Notes: generated by a model not told the origin, from the letters alone. DNA of 64,000 bases from Riptortus pedestris (GCA_019009955.1 CM032230.1:102022001-102086000); one strand, 5' to 3'. Positions 14,742-26,708 are shown, counted from the stretch's first letter. Made by a program: numbers and translations.

Positions 14742-17700
14742 CAGAACTAACCAGCTACTTGGTATCCCATTTGTAGGGAACGAAAATCATCATTGCTAAT
14801 GAGAAGAGCAGGTTAGCAATATGAAAAGAAACAAGGCCGTGTGACGCCCAAATGATATTGTAATATCATGAAGAAGGAGAAAAAGTGGCGACTCAAGTTA
14901 AGGAAGCCTGAAGGACTGGAGTAGGACTTCTGAAACCTGGCCTTACATAATCATGGGAGCCTGGCTGGGAATCATAAGAAAATATCAAAACGCAGGTACT
15001 GCTAGGACTTTAGTGCAGCAGAATCAAGTATTCCTTGAACCAGATAATGTGACATTGATCAAGCATAGGAAATATACATAGTAAAACATGTGACCAGTTC
15101 TTGAATACATAAATAAGAATTTAAATTTAAAATTCATAAATATAATAAAAAATAAAAAAGCTAGGACTACGAAGGATACACCAATGCTGTACACCAAGCA
15201 GATGTAGTGTACGATCCAAGATTACGAGTTGATTCAGAACAATAAAGCTGAAACATTTTGTCCCTTGCAATTGATAGAATCCATTCACAATCTAAAGCAA
15301 AATGTATATGAGTAACTCGAGCTTGGTGAGCCAAAATATCTCGAACATGAGTTAATCTGTTGCAATCATCAGCAAGCTTATATTCCTGTAAAAAAAAAAA
15401 CCAAAAAAAAAAAAAACTGATCAATACTGATGGCTTACTGTGATCAATCTAAATTCTTATCATGTATAATAATGTTGCACATTAATGATTTTTAAAGTAA
15501 TCTTATTTATGCTAGGTGAGATGTACTAATTCGTTGAAAAAACATTGAGAAATGTCAAAATAAATAAAAATATGTATTCAGCTGAACTTAAATGAAAGTT
15601 GTTCAATAATAGTAAAAGTGGATAGTTTAATAGACTGTTTCTCATTAAGGGTAAGCACGCAATTGGACAACATTTATAGGAACGCTTTTAGTGTCCCTTC
15701 CTTCTTTTTTCTGACTGATATTAGGAACTCTTAATAAAGTTTGGCTTGGATATTGTGAAGTTAAATTTAATTAATAGTTAGGTTTCAATAGGCTAGAGGC
15801 ACCACAATTAATAAAGCTGTGTGGTTACTAGGCTTTCAGATAGAGCTCAGGTTCCTATATGCTCCCCCCCCCCCCCAAGGAATCTTCAGTATCATGATAC
15901 AAATGAGTAAGGCAATCTCTTTTGATATACAAAACCATAATATTTTGATATGTCACATAATATTGCAGGACTCGTCACATCAAGATTTTAATTTTTTCAT
16001 ATCAGAAATGACTTTATCCATGATTTTAAAGTTTAAATTATAAATACTGGGGAAAGCAATGAATGCCCGTATTTCAAAAGAGTTTATATTGGGATATGGG
16101 CAAATTGATTTTTTTTAAAATAAAAAAAATCCAGAATTAAACTTTGTATTATATTTATTAAAAGGATCTAGGAGTTCAAGCTAGTAGAATGTTATTCCTT
16201 GAAAGAAGATGGGACTGATATATAAAAACTGTGAGGCCACTAGGAACAGTCTGCCAAAAAATTAATATATCCTTCATAAGTACCTTTCACCCATAACAAA
16301 AAATTCATGTTTCAAGGAGTATATTTCTTAGTTTGGATTCAAATTTGTCAAGAATCTGAACTATTCTAACCACTTAGAGAAAAACTTTTTCAAGGTCCCA
16401 AAGACTTAGTAAGTTTCATTGGGTCTTTACCTCACAGGATTAAAAGATGGTATTCTTGAAGCAAAAAGAAATATATCATATAATTGATGCTCCATATAGC
16501 ATATGTTCAGGTAGCATTTAAAGTCGGGATTCAGTCAATGATGGAAGAAGGAAGATATATTTCACTAAGATGATAAAAACGTTAGTCAGTACGAGCGAAC
16601 ATTTCACAGTGAATCCTATAAGGCTCTTTATGAAGTGCTGGTTAATATGAGATGAGGACCCATTTAAATTTATCAAGAGAAGACAAAGAAGGACATAAGA
16701 AAAAGTTTAAATGCTGGTATCTTAGGTATGAAAACAAAAGATTTCCTTTGAATTCATTAAGATTGAATAAAATAAACAAGCAACATCAGAAGTACTGGAG
16801 TGTAAGGAAAAGCACTAGCACAAGTTGACTATAAGTCATCTGAAAGCCCTTCTATAGAGAACAGCTATTAAACCCACCAATTTCAAGATCATCTTGAATT
16901 ATTGAGACAATAATGTTCGTTCTTTATTACTCCCAAAACTTCAATCCTAATTAGTCAAGGATAAGTCACAGACAGGATGTTGCTAAAAATAATTGTGAAA
17001 AATCATAAATTCATTTGTTATCATGGAAGATAATTAAGAAGCTTTATTTAACTATTTAGTCATTAGTTGTGAATTGTAAATTAAAGTCAATATTTTTGTT
17101 TAAAACATTACCATGATTATAGAAGGAATAATACTTATAATACATTTTTATACTCACAGAAATTGTTCCATTTTCTAAGCCAACAAAAAGCTGCCTAGTT
17201 TCTTGCCGAAAATAGAGGGAACTGGCAGCTGTAGGCAAATAAAGACAAACACTAGGCCAATATTGACCAGAATCTCTCTTCAACCACACCCTAACAGTAC
17301 TGAAATGAAAAATATACTAAATATAGTTTTATATATTTCATAATCTAAAGTAATTAAAGGAAGAGGAATCTTCCAAGAAACAGTTTGAATGAAATTATTT
17401 TTACTTCGATTTTACAAAAATAAGAATTTTCTTTAACACACATCCAAATATCTGAAGCAAATTCTAAAATTGTAATTCAAATAAACGGTTAAAATTTTGT
17501 TTTGAATTAGAAAATGTTTGTTATAAATATATGCATATAGATATAGATAATTACTGCTTCAAAATAATAATTCTTACTTATGGAAAATATGGCATATTTC
17601 CATTTAAAAGAGAGAAGTGGGAATTACTGAAGCAAGGAACTTAAAAATACACATAACTTTGTTAATACATGAGTCAAGAGAAAAATGTACAAAATAACAA

Positions 17701-20700
17701 TCATACGTCACTATAAAAAATATCCGATACATTTTTCCATGCCACTGTACAATATCAGAGGCATTTACAATTTAACACTTAACTGCTCTTACATTATGGA
17801 CATTTTTTCCCTGATGTGAATCAGCAATTGAGGTAGTGTTTTATGATTGTTCTAAACAAGCTCCGAGTTTAAGCATTCAATGTAAAAATAAAAATTGAGT
17901 TCATTTATGGCTAAAATTGGACCAGAAGGAAAGGAGGGGGGGGGGTAGAAAATAAGAAATATCTCTGTTCCTCCAAAGTCAGAATAGAAAGTGTTACATA
18001 GCTAATCATGTTGTAAATATTTACAATAATCTATACGTTTTTACTCTAACTCAAATATTAACCAAGTCTTCTGAATGAATATCTTAGTTTTCAAGAACCA
18101 TCACTTCTGCTCACACGATTTTCAGTTAAAGCAAATGTACCAATTCCAGTCCAGAACAGTCTAATGTTCTTTACATAGGCTACCTATTACAGGAAAAATA
18201 GAGAATAGAATGTGGGACGACATCATAAGTGTGGCAAATCAATTATTGAGAAATCCGGCCAGATTTCACAGCACTTCCACATCAAACTTTTCATTTTTTA
18301 AAATAATAAATTAACATCCAATTTTTGTTACTAAGGTTAAGTGGGAGAGGTTATCTACTCTGGTGGACTATAGATTTTGTTTAAAATAAAAACAGGAGCA
18401 AATAAAATTCATTTACAAGAAGCTTTCCTAAACAGTTATGTATGAAACCTTATTATAATATAGAGTTTTTAGCAGATTTCCCTAAAGGGAAATCAGCTAT
18501 ATCAAATTACAGCACTAGTTATAGTAGAAGTTTTCTGTATCATGAATATTAACTGAAATATTCGGATTTTATAGTTTTCAGCTTTCAGTAAACCCACACT
18601 CCTACTCATGTTATATTAATAATAAGCTCATATATCAAGAACCACTTCATTACTAGGTCAAATATTGAAAGAAATATTGTTTTCATTGAACTTTTACTTT
18701 GTGAGATATATGCAAATACGTTCTGTTGACCCCCTCCCCCTTCCTTTGTTCCTGGATTATTAAAATTTAAGTAATTGAGATTAAAATTATTCTGATTCAT
18801 TACAAATTGCAGCATTAGTAATAGTAAATAGTTTTCAATAAAATTAATATGTTATATGCAGATATATTTCATTAATAGTTTTTCATTCACATGTAGAATT
18901 CACGGTGGCTGGCCTGTTTGTTTACAATTCAGACATTTTCCGTTGTAGAGTTATTAACTTGTAACTGAAAGATTTCTCATTACTGTTTGTATTTATTTAC
19001 TTATTCGCAATGGTGTTACCACTTGTATATTTATCTAATGTAAACCTTCGCGTGGGATATCTGCTTAGTTTACACATCCCCTGTGTGACAGACTTTTAAT
19101 GGTCAAATAACTGTGGAGACCTCTAGAAAGTTAAATGCCAATAATAAACATAAGACATCAAAAATGTCAATGAATAGTTTGCATTCCAATGTATAAAGAC
19201 TATGTGTCCTTAGTAAATGAATATGCTCTCATATTTCAAGGCTATACTATTCCGATGAACCAATGGCTGACTGAATTTTTTTCTGATATAAATAAAAAAT
19301 GTGGAAATATTAGCCTTACAAAAAAAAATAAATCTTAATTTATTAACAAATGGTTTCAAACATGTACTACAATTATCTGTTAACACACTAGTGTCCACAA
19401 TTTTAATTTTATAATTATGAAACTATTTATATTTCATATAAAAGCAAAATAAGATATATCTCTAGGTTCAAAAAAAAAAAAAAAAAAAATGTATATGTTA
19501 AACTTCTTGGAGATTTAGCTTTCTATTATTGTCCTTTATATATTTTTTTTCTAGCAAAGAGTTACTATTTAGTACGTTGCATATTTCCCCCCCATTTATA
19601 GCTATCGGTAAATCTGCACTCCTTTTCAATAGATTTTTACTTTAAGCAGTTATGTTTCATAGTATCTTATATGCAGCTTATGAGTGAAAATGTATTTTAG
19701 TCCCCCCTTGGAGGCGTACGATGATGAAGGCGGCCATATTGTTTTTCTAACTATCTTTTTTAACACTTTAAAATTTCCAAAATACACCATCGGTGATTAA
19801 AGCCGAGGGTGGGGGTTTTGTTGTTCTAACTTTGTATTTTTTAACACTTTAAAATTTCCAAAATACGCCATCGGTGGTTTCAAGGGAGGGCGGGGATTAT
19901 AACGAAATAACATGGCGGCATAGGGGGGGGGGGACTAAACTGCACTTTAGCCCAGCTTATGTTGAAATGATGTTTACATAGAGTAACTATGAAAGGCCCT
20001 TATGTTTTCTGTGCATCATTCTTGAAAATATGCCTAGTTTATTGGAACTCCTGCATGACAGACTACTGATGTCTTCATTTCCAAATGGCATTTATGATCA
20101 TACTCGTTAAACTATAGATATGAGTACTTGTAACATAAAGCAATTTTGTGACTTTTCGGTAAATAATAGTATATAGGAAAGCAAAAAACAATACCATTAC
20201 TACTCGATTTACAAGAGATTGCATTAATTTCAATTATGGTGAGATGTTCTTCATAGAAAATTTAGTGTAATTTTAAATTTTTATTTTGGTCTGTTGAAAA
20301 TTTAAAAAAGAAAATTTATTATAACTACATCATCTACTGAAGTGCCCTGTATTGATAATTGTATTAAATGAGTTAAAGTTTTTCTTGTAATAGCACTATA
20401 ATACTGAAGCATAATTCCATAATTATTAGAATGCTCAAACGATAAAACTGAAGAACTTCTAATAACACAAAAATATATTTGTTGAAATGCCTGTAATAAC
20501 TGAACTTTCAAATATTCCAGTCCAAAAATAGTTGTGACTAATATAACTATAATTCAAGAAACAAGTGAAGAAAAATTGTTTGTATACTTCAAATGAGTTA
20601 CAATGCCTTTTTAACGGAATAAAAAAATGTATTCGTTGCCAATTACAATAATAATAAAAATGAATAAAGCCTTTAAAATAAAAAAGAAAATGAATAATGA

Positions 20701-21106
20701 GACACCATTGTTCTTTATTGGTGCTTAAAAACTACAAATAGATGAGCTTCACAAACAGAATTACATAACTAAAAACAAACAAGTGCAAGTAACAAGACTA
20801 ACAATACAAGGTTAAATTTAGCTGAAAGGATAATAATAAGTAATAAACGATGATGGCATGATGTTATGTAGTTATTATTAATTGAAAAGTTATATTTAAC
20901 AGAACCGTTATTAAAACATTGCAGATAAATCGAACACTAACTTACCGATCATCAGCAACACTAATAACACCTTCCTGTCCAGGAATTATTATAGCTTGAT
21001 TAACATCATCATTCGAAGCTTCAATTTTTGAAAGTAGTACTAGTTTCTTGACAGAATTGAATCTGTCACCAGGATTACTTACTGCAGCTTTAATTTCAGC
21101 AGCCAT
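8290..21106 (-). CDS. WDFY2: WD repeat and FYVE domain-containing protein 2 (WDFY2-like), 7 exons, complete
   Basis: Exons read on the minus strand: 21106-20946, 17299-17158, 15385-15180, 12661-12422, 10300-10195, 9574-9342, 8425-8290. All junctions are GT/AG, the phases agree, and the product is 407 aa (the human protein is about 400). It starts MAAEI, as in vertebrate WDFY2. Exon 2 holds the highly conserved [17 protein letters not shown] stretch. Exons 1-5 form WD repeats ([23 protein letters not shown]). Exon 6 (about residues 286-362) is the FYVE zinc finger, with CQIC, the PI3P-binding RQHHCRACG and a final CGPC. Exon 7 gives the last WD blade ([11 protein letters not shown]), so FYVE sits between WD6 and WD7 as in the family. 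Known role: binds PI3P on early endosomes and scaffolds Akt/PKC signalling. Exon 3 must use the second of two overlapping GT donors (15179) to keep frame and conserved length. Introns are 0.6-3.6 kb and full of repeats. The start is head-to-head with SNRPB. Confidence 0.95.
10568..10650. repeat. (TA)n microsatellite in WDFY2 intron 4
   Basis: About 41 uninterrupted TA units, the longest microsatellite in the window. Read through, it gives an artefactual Ile-Tyr polymer on the minus strand. Confidence 0.95.
11830..12080 (-). repeat. Partial inverted copy of the palindromic-end repeat family, WDFY2 intron 4
   Basis: AACAATGGAGATATTTCAAA, CCTCCCTACTCCTGGTCTGATTTCA, TTGTTAACATACTTGATCAT and TTTCATATGAAATGGTGAAATATTGAGC are the inverted interior of the family, diverged. 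Confidence 0.5.
13322..14199 (-). repeat. Full-length copy of the palindromic-end repeat family (HINE-like), WDFY2 intron 3
   Basis: The best near-complete copy, inverted relative to the plus strand. It runs from AAAAAGTCCGTCACGTAGGGGCTGCGTAAACTATGCAGATTTC through a 20-bp G run (13649-13668), GAAGTGGGGATTTGCTGAAGG, CCCTCCCTCTGGTCCGATTT, ACCGCTAGAGAGTTAACAGA and GGAAATCACGTCATGAGTAC. It ends CTGATTTCCCTTAAGGAAAATCTGCTAAAA. Length 878 bp, no open frame. In this orientation it has the HINE layout: 5' palindrome plus subterminal 12-mer, 3' stem-loop carrying the inverted 12-mer. Confidence 0.8.
14703..14740. repeat. (TA)n microsatellite in WDFY2 intron 3
   Basis: About 18 TA units at 14704-14739. 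Here it is not obviously inside a family copy. Confidence 0.9.
17600..18310. repeat. Scrambled fragments of the palindromic-end family, WDFY2 intron 1
   Basis: The inverted pieces AGAGAAGTGGGAATTACTGA and TGGCTAAAATTGGACCAGAAGG (with a G-run at 17936-17945) are followed by a forward piece ATTAACCAAGTC...TTAGTTTTCAAGAACCATCAC near 18058. The order and orientation are mixed, indicating nested or rearranged copies. Confidence 0.45.
18467..19100 (+). repeat. Near-complete copy of the palindromic-end repeat family, WDFY2 intron 1
   Basis: It begins TTTTAGCAGATTTCCCTAAAGGGAAATCAGC and continues TTTCAGTAAACCCACACTCC, CAAATATTGAAAG, TTTTACTTTGTGAGATATAT and GGCTGGCCTGTTTGTTTACA. It ends GTGGGATATCTGCTTAGTTTACACATCCCCTGTGTGACAGACTTTT. 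The end hairpin has compensating changes (ACACAT...TGTGTG versus ACGCAG...TGCGTG elsewhere). Confidence 0.72.
19690..19945. repeat. MITE-like element with TTTAGTCCCCCC ends and internal duplication, WDFY2 intron 1
   Basis: The left end TTTTAGTCCCCCCTTGG (about 19694) and right end GGGGGGGGGGACTAAA (about 19924-19939) are inverted. Just inside, GGCGGCCATATTG and its inverse-like AACATGGCGGCAT recur. The middle contains two copies of AACACTTTAAAATTTCCAAA followed by ATACRCCATCGGTG, about 78 bp apart. Non-coding; about 250 bp. Confidence 0.5.
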
Positions 21107-21701
21107 TGTGAAATTTAAATGTCAAAAGAGTTACACGTTAAAACTGAATACATCCGCAATCTTGTCAATTATGTACATATACGTGATTCAGAAATTAAAT
21201 ATATCATTCCCACTACTATTACACTAAGGCAAGGCGAGAACTCGACAGGTTTACTTCTTTATAACAGATAAGGTATTGTTCAGCTGATGACAGGCTGCAA
21301 AACATACACCATCCACAACTCAATATATTTATTCAACTTATAATACGAATATTTTAACAAAAACTAAAATATAAATATACGCAAAGTTACATGAAATGTC
21401 CCTGATTTTTTCGTATTATTACATAATGGAAAGCAGAGCCTTCAATAAATGATTATAATTTCCATAAAAGGAGGTTGCAGTTTTAAAATTAAAACACACT
21501 TTTTTCTGTAATAGATTGCGTTTTGAAATATTTTTAAAATAAATAGCAATAAAATAAAATCTGGATTGAGAGGGGGAAAATCGTGAAAATTGAGGTTATC
21601 AACTGTTTTAACCTTAGGTGTGCGTACAGCGGTTGTTCCCGGCGTCACAGAGCCTCGCTTTTGTAGTTTTGTTGACGTACAAAGTTCTGAGCTGCTTAAA
21701 A
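21107..21701. promoter_or_regulatory. Shared divergent promoter region WDFY2 / SNRPB, including the SNRPB 5' UTR
   Basis: Only about 595 bp separate the two start codons, which point away from each other, so both promoters must lie here. A less AT-rich patch at about 21615-21660 (CGTACAGCGG, CCCGGCGTCACAG) lies just upstream of the SNRPB ATG and is probably its 5' UTR or core promoter. I see no convincing TATA box. The transcription starts are not determined. The bidirectional arrangement is inferred from geometry alone. Confidence 0.5.
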
Positions 21702-24700
21702 ATGGTATTTATTCAGATACTTATTCTTATAGAAAGCATTACGTTTATTTTGTTGCGATATGTTTTATTTAATTATTTTTTTTTTGTAATATGTATTAAT
21801 ATATTTTAGACGGTCGGCAAGAATAATAAGATGCTACAGCACATTAACTATAGAGTCAGAATAATTTTACAAGATTCTAGGACATTTATAGGCACCTTTA
21901 AAGGTAAGTTTTAGTTCTCATCTTAGTTTTACTATAAAGTGATGATCCCTTAGCTTAAGCCTGTGTTTCTGTAGAGTTACCTTACATTGTTTATATACAA
22001 AGTCTTAAAGTGTTCCCTAGGAATCCTTTCTGCCCAGAGAGGATCAATGATGCAAAATTGCTAAATTATTAACTTTTCATTATATCCTTATTTCATGTTG
22101 CTCCTAATTTTATAATGAAATATAATTGTAATTCCTATTCCTAAAAGTAAATAAATTATGCAAATAAATGCTGTATTTCATATTTATTTGGTGAAGACAT
22201 TTAATGAAACATAATCATCCTTATATTTAAACTGGCTCTTTTCTAACTTAAGTTTGCTGCCTAAAAGATTCACTTATAAGGGGTTAAGTTTAACTTATAG
22301 AATCTTCATTAAACAACCTTTCATGGAATAATACTAAGATATACATTGACGGAGATTTATTCATATTTTAGTTTTTAGCCCTCAGTCCTACTCATGTCAT
22401 ATTAACAATAAGCTGTTATATTATGAAACACCTTATTTGAAGCCCAAACACCAAATATTGTTCTCATTGAACTTTTACGTTTTGAGATAAATCCAAATAC
22501 ATAATGCATATGGGAAATCTGCATAGTTAATGCAGCCCCCTCGTGACAAGACTTTTTTTTGGAGAGATATAATGAACAGGTGGTAATTCACTTTCAGAAG
22601 TCTATAAAACTGCAGAGACATTGTGTGTATGCATGCGTGTAGGGATAGGGTTATATTCTATATATATCGATCTTGAAGAGTTTGCTGGATTAGTGGGATA
22701 TTAATGTCTGAAAACTCCTTGCGATGATTAACAACTTTGACTCTTAGATCCTGTCCACATCTGAGCTGAACTAATCCTTAGGACTGAATGAGATCCTTCA
22801 GTCTACTGGAGGCAACTCATTTCAGGTCTCCCCTGGGTAATGTATGTGAAGTTGATCACTATCTATATATAACCCAGATTCCAGACCACCTTAGGGCGGC
22901 TAAAGTTTTAAAAGGTCTAGAATGCCAACCTGAATAAATATATATATGTGCGTGTTCATGAATTTTAATAATAATAATAATCAGGAAATAATTTTTTTTA
23001 TTATATTTATTTTTAACTTAATATTGCTATATTTTGCAATTTTTTTTTCCAGCTTTTGATAAACATATGAACCTCATTCTCGGAGACTGTGAAGAGTTCA
23101 GGAAAATAAAGCCGAAAAATACCAAACAGCCTGAGAGGGAAGAAAAGAGAGTTTTAGGGTTTGTACTTCTCCGAGGAGAGAATATAGTTTCTCTAACAGT
23201 TGAGGGTCCTCCTCCTCCTGAGGAAGGACTTCCAAGAGTACCTCTTCCAGGTGCTGGAGGTGGTTTAGGAACTGCCCGGCCTGCTGGTAGAGGTGTCCCT
23301 GTGCCTGGAACTCCTGCTGCTCCTGGTATACATTATTTATTATATATACGTTTAGAATAGCTATGCAATTGATATTTACATTTAATAACAATTTAATTTT
23401 CTTTTGAGTAATTTGTTCCATTACATTTCAGGCTGAATTCAGGAAGATTTTTTTCCAAAACTATTTTTACTACGAACAGTTTACGAATGTTATCTTTACT
23501 CCTGAGTTCATAGCTTGACCTCACTCTAAACACATTACCCTCTTAATTTGAAATATTCTAAGTGGGTATTCTGGCAGGTGGAAGTGAATTGTAGGTAGAG
23601 GAAAAATGACCACACTTCCACAGTAACAATTTATTAAAGTGACAGAGCCCTTTCAATGTAGTGCATGAACATGCAGAATGTTCAGGCACTGATGATGAAG
23701 CACCGCCGAAAGTGCTCTGTCACTTTAATAAATTGTTATTGCGGAATTGTGGCAATTTTTCCTCTATCTGCAAATATTGTTCTGTCTTTCACATTAAAAG
23801 TTTTAACCTATTTATGGTTTTTCCTGATTTACCTCACCATGAAGTGGCATTATTTTTAATGAAAAATATAAACTATTGAGTTTTCATTTCATTATTGTTT
23901 TAAAATATTACATTAATAAATATTTGTATATATTGATCCATTATTCTTGTCACTGACTCTATGAATTTAATAAAGCAATTCAAAAATGATGTAAGAAAAA
24001 TTGAAAAGGAATTGTCTAATCCTTTGGGACGGGGGGGGGGGGGGTCAAGGTATGCACTTAACATGTTGTCTTATGTTCCTTTACATGTGCTTAACTAGTT
24101 AATGCTTATCACTTTAGTTCAGGGAAAATTCTATTTCCAAATTAGATATTATTTAGTTATGATTTGTGTAGAAGTAATATGTGAATATGTATAGTAATTA
24201 AAATTTTAAGAAATAATTTAATTTTGGTTTAATTCAGGTCTTCAGGGGCCAGTGCGGGGCGTTGGTGGTCCGTCAGCTCAAGTAATGACTCCTGCAGGAC
24301 GAGGCCAAGTTTCAGCACCTCCACAAATGAGGGCTCCTCCACCTGGCATGCCTCCCATGATGGGAGCACCACCTATGATGAGTAAGTAGAGTTGTTTGAA
24401 TTATCTCATATTCCTTTGTAAGTTGATAACAACATTTTTAAACATAAAAATTGCTAATAAATTTGTTTCATTATTTATTTTGCCAGTTCAATTTCTATTT
24501 CAAAGGGTGCTAGAACAGTTATAAAAGGTTTCTCATCAAAGATGATATTTTTAGGAGTTCATTTAAGTTATTTATGTAGCTCATTAATAATAATGTAGGT
24601 CAAAAGTCACAGATATATCAATGTTGTATCATGATGGTCCTTGCAAAGTATGTGTGCACCTAATTACGATATGATAGATTCATCAAAATAAGAACCCAAA

Positions 24701-25266
24701 TTTGTATAGGTGTATAAGTTTTCTCAGCGCTTTTTGTAAGAAAAATTGATGTGACCCCTTTCTGACTAGACAGCTCCTCTCTAAAGTCTTCCCACTGATC
24801 ACTGACTTTAGAATTACCTGCCACCTGAGCCTTGTGATTCAACGGTCTCTTAATTTTATTACTGTTAGAGTATTTAAAACAATTACTGACAAATCTTTGT
24901 TCAATTGACATATCATGTCTTATGAGTTGGTTGGTATATTGTAACAAATTAAAGATTAAAAAAAATTATTATTAGTGCTTTATAATTAAAAAAACAAGAG
25001 AAAAAGGTACTTCCCTTCCTAAATTTCAGGGATTTTTTTTTTGTTTTGTAGCAGATTTCCCTTAAGAGAAGTTAGCTGTTCAGGTAGTACTCAGGATTCT
25101 ATGTACAAAACATTTCTTCAAATGTCCATCAATCCTACCTAGGAGACGAAAATGATGTCAGTTCAAAACTAGCAGTCACAATGATCGTTTCACCATTACC
25201 AAAATACTCTATATTTAAATGTTTTCATCCATTAATGGGTGAATCAGATTAGGAGGAAGAGTGAAT

Positions 25267-25342
<76 letters not shown>

Positions 25343-26596
25343 CTGTACGTTGTTTTCAGCTAGTTCTCAAAATTATAAAAAGAAAATAAGCATTCACATA
25401 CTTCTTCAACTTGCCTTGGTTTATTTAAGAATTCAGGTCAAATTGTGAGTTTCCACTTTTGTGTATGTAAGTTGCCTCAAATTAACTAAAACAATGGGTC
25501 CCTTAAACTAGTAAAGAAAAAAAAAAGAAAAAAAAAAAGATTAACATTTTATATACCTAATTATTTCAAGAATATTATTGTTTTTAGAAGTTGCTTGATT
25601 TGATCTTATGCTTATTTAATTTAAAGCCTGTGTTTCTGGTAATTAAATTTAAATCTATAAATGAAATGCTTCAAGGAGTAGAACTTTTATTGCCTGTTGA
25701 TTAATTTGACACTAAAATGATTTTGTGCATAAATTGATTTTTAAATTTTTATTTTAAGATATGGCTCCAGGAATGCCAATGGGACGAGGAGGCCCACCTC
25801 CACAAATGGGAGGTGCACCACCTGCTCCACCAATGCGAGGACCACCTCCGGGAATGATGAGAGGTATTGTATACATTTTGTTTCAATCAAATGTAATTCA
25901 CAGATTTGTGAAATTACATTAGATGTCTAATTCATTTTTTTTCGTTTTTATTTACTATGAGGGTAGCACAGAGCAATTAGTGGCTACCAATCTTCTCGTT
26001 ATACCAAAAGACCTTTTGAGGTCTTAATTTTTTTCTTCTACTTCTTAGCATAAAGGAGTATCTAGAAAGTTACTGTTTCCATTTATTTTTAATTAATGTT
26101 CCTATAATGAATAGGATGTAAATAGGAAAATATTGAGCACTACTAATGAAGTTAGCTCCTACTACATTTCTACCCAAATAAACATATAAAATTGAAGTAA
26201 ATGGTAGGAATAAATTTACATACTTAAGATAATAGTGTTAAGTTCACGATTAGTCAATTCTTCATGAGGTGTTAGTTTGAGATAGAATGTACATTTTTTT
26301 CAGGCTCACTATTACAAATTGGGCATCTTCACAGTTTTTATATATATTTTGAATGATGCTGATATAAATTCACATAAGTTAGAATATATTTGCACATTCT
26401 AATACTTTGTTATTATTAGTAGCATTCTCTTCAGTAAAATCATTTTGCCCATGGAAGCAGTACTCTTATGAAATTTATCTTTTTAAATTCTTGAAATATG
26501 AATCGCTTTTTCTGTCTCTTTCTCTTCCTCCTGCAATTTACTTTAGGAAATGTTATCATTTATATTTATCTTGTTTCAGGCCCTCCTCCTTTTTAG
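21702..26596 (+). CDS. SNRPB: Small nuclear ribonucleoprotein-associated protein B/B' (SmB), 6 exons, complete
   Basis: Exons: 21702-21704, 21810-21903, 23053-23325, 24238-24381, 25759-25863, 26580-26596; 636 nt, 211 aa. Exon 1 contributes only the ATG, directly followed by the donor GTATTT. Exon 2 then opens [18 protein letters not shown], the canonical SmB N-terminus. The Sm1 motif spans the exon 2/3 join ([19 protein letters not shown]) and Sm2 is in exon 3 ([20 protein letters not shown]). The C-terminal half is the proline/glycine-rich tail ([28 protein letters not shown]) typical of SmB/SmN; its RG sites are methylated in known homologues. Role: one of seven Sm proteins in the ring around U1, U2, U4 and U5 snRNAs. 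The last exon codes only five residues plus stop. A polyadenylation signal lies at 26709. Confidence 0.96.
22330..22565 (+). repeat. Partial copy of the palindromic-end repeat family in SNRPB intron 2
   Basis: It contains the family's AGTCCTACTCATGTCATATT, CAATAAGCTGTTATATTATG and CCAAATATTG blocks. It ends with GGGAAATCTGCATAGTTAATGCAGCCCC and the CGTGACAAGAC terminus. Only the half carrying the small GCAGCCCC hairpin is present. Confidence 0.65.
23591..23771. repeat. Short hairpin-forming inverted repeat in SNRPB intron 3
   Basis: Left arm 23591-23654 and right arm 23708-23771 are inverted copies of each other (for example AATTTATTAAAGTGACAGAG in the left arm and its complement in the right) with only a few mismatches. 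The loop is about 53 bp and contains CTGATGATGAAG, and GAAAG follows where the right arm begins. It looks like a MITE or the folded end of a retroelement. I see no coding capacity. Confidence 0.6.
25050..25344 (+). repeat. Truncated copy of the palindromic-end repeat family, with (A)n(TA)n tail, in SNRPB intron 4
   Basis: It begins GCAGATTTCCCTTAAGAGAA and shares family landmarks (TTCTTCAAATGTCCATCAATCCTACC, AGTCACAATGATCGTTT, the ACCATTACCAAA region) in the same order as the longer copies. It then breaks off into an A-run and a long (TA)n tract at about 25281-25340. There the microsatellite lies downstream of landmarks that normally follow it, so the copy is rearranged. Confidence 0.6.
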
Positions 26597-26708
26597 TAAA
26601 CTACACCACCATCAGGGTATCATCAGCTCTACAATATATATTTTAATGTAAATTATGTGTACTATTCCTCTTGTAATTTTTTATTTTACACATATTTATG
26701 TAAGTATT

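Noticed and set aside
23098..23421. A 107-codon minus-strand frame rich in Gln/Leu/Glu
   Set aside because: It is the antisense shadow of SNRPB exon 3 (the Pro/Gly-rich region).
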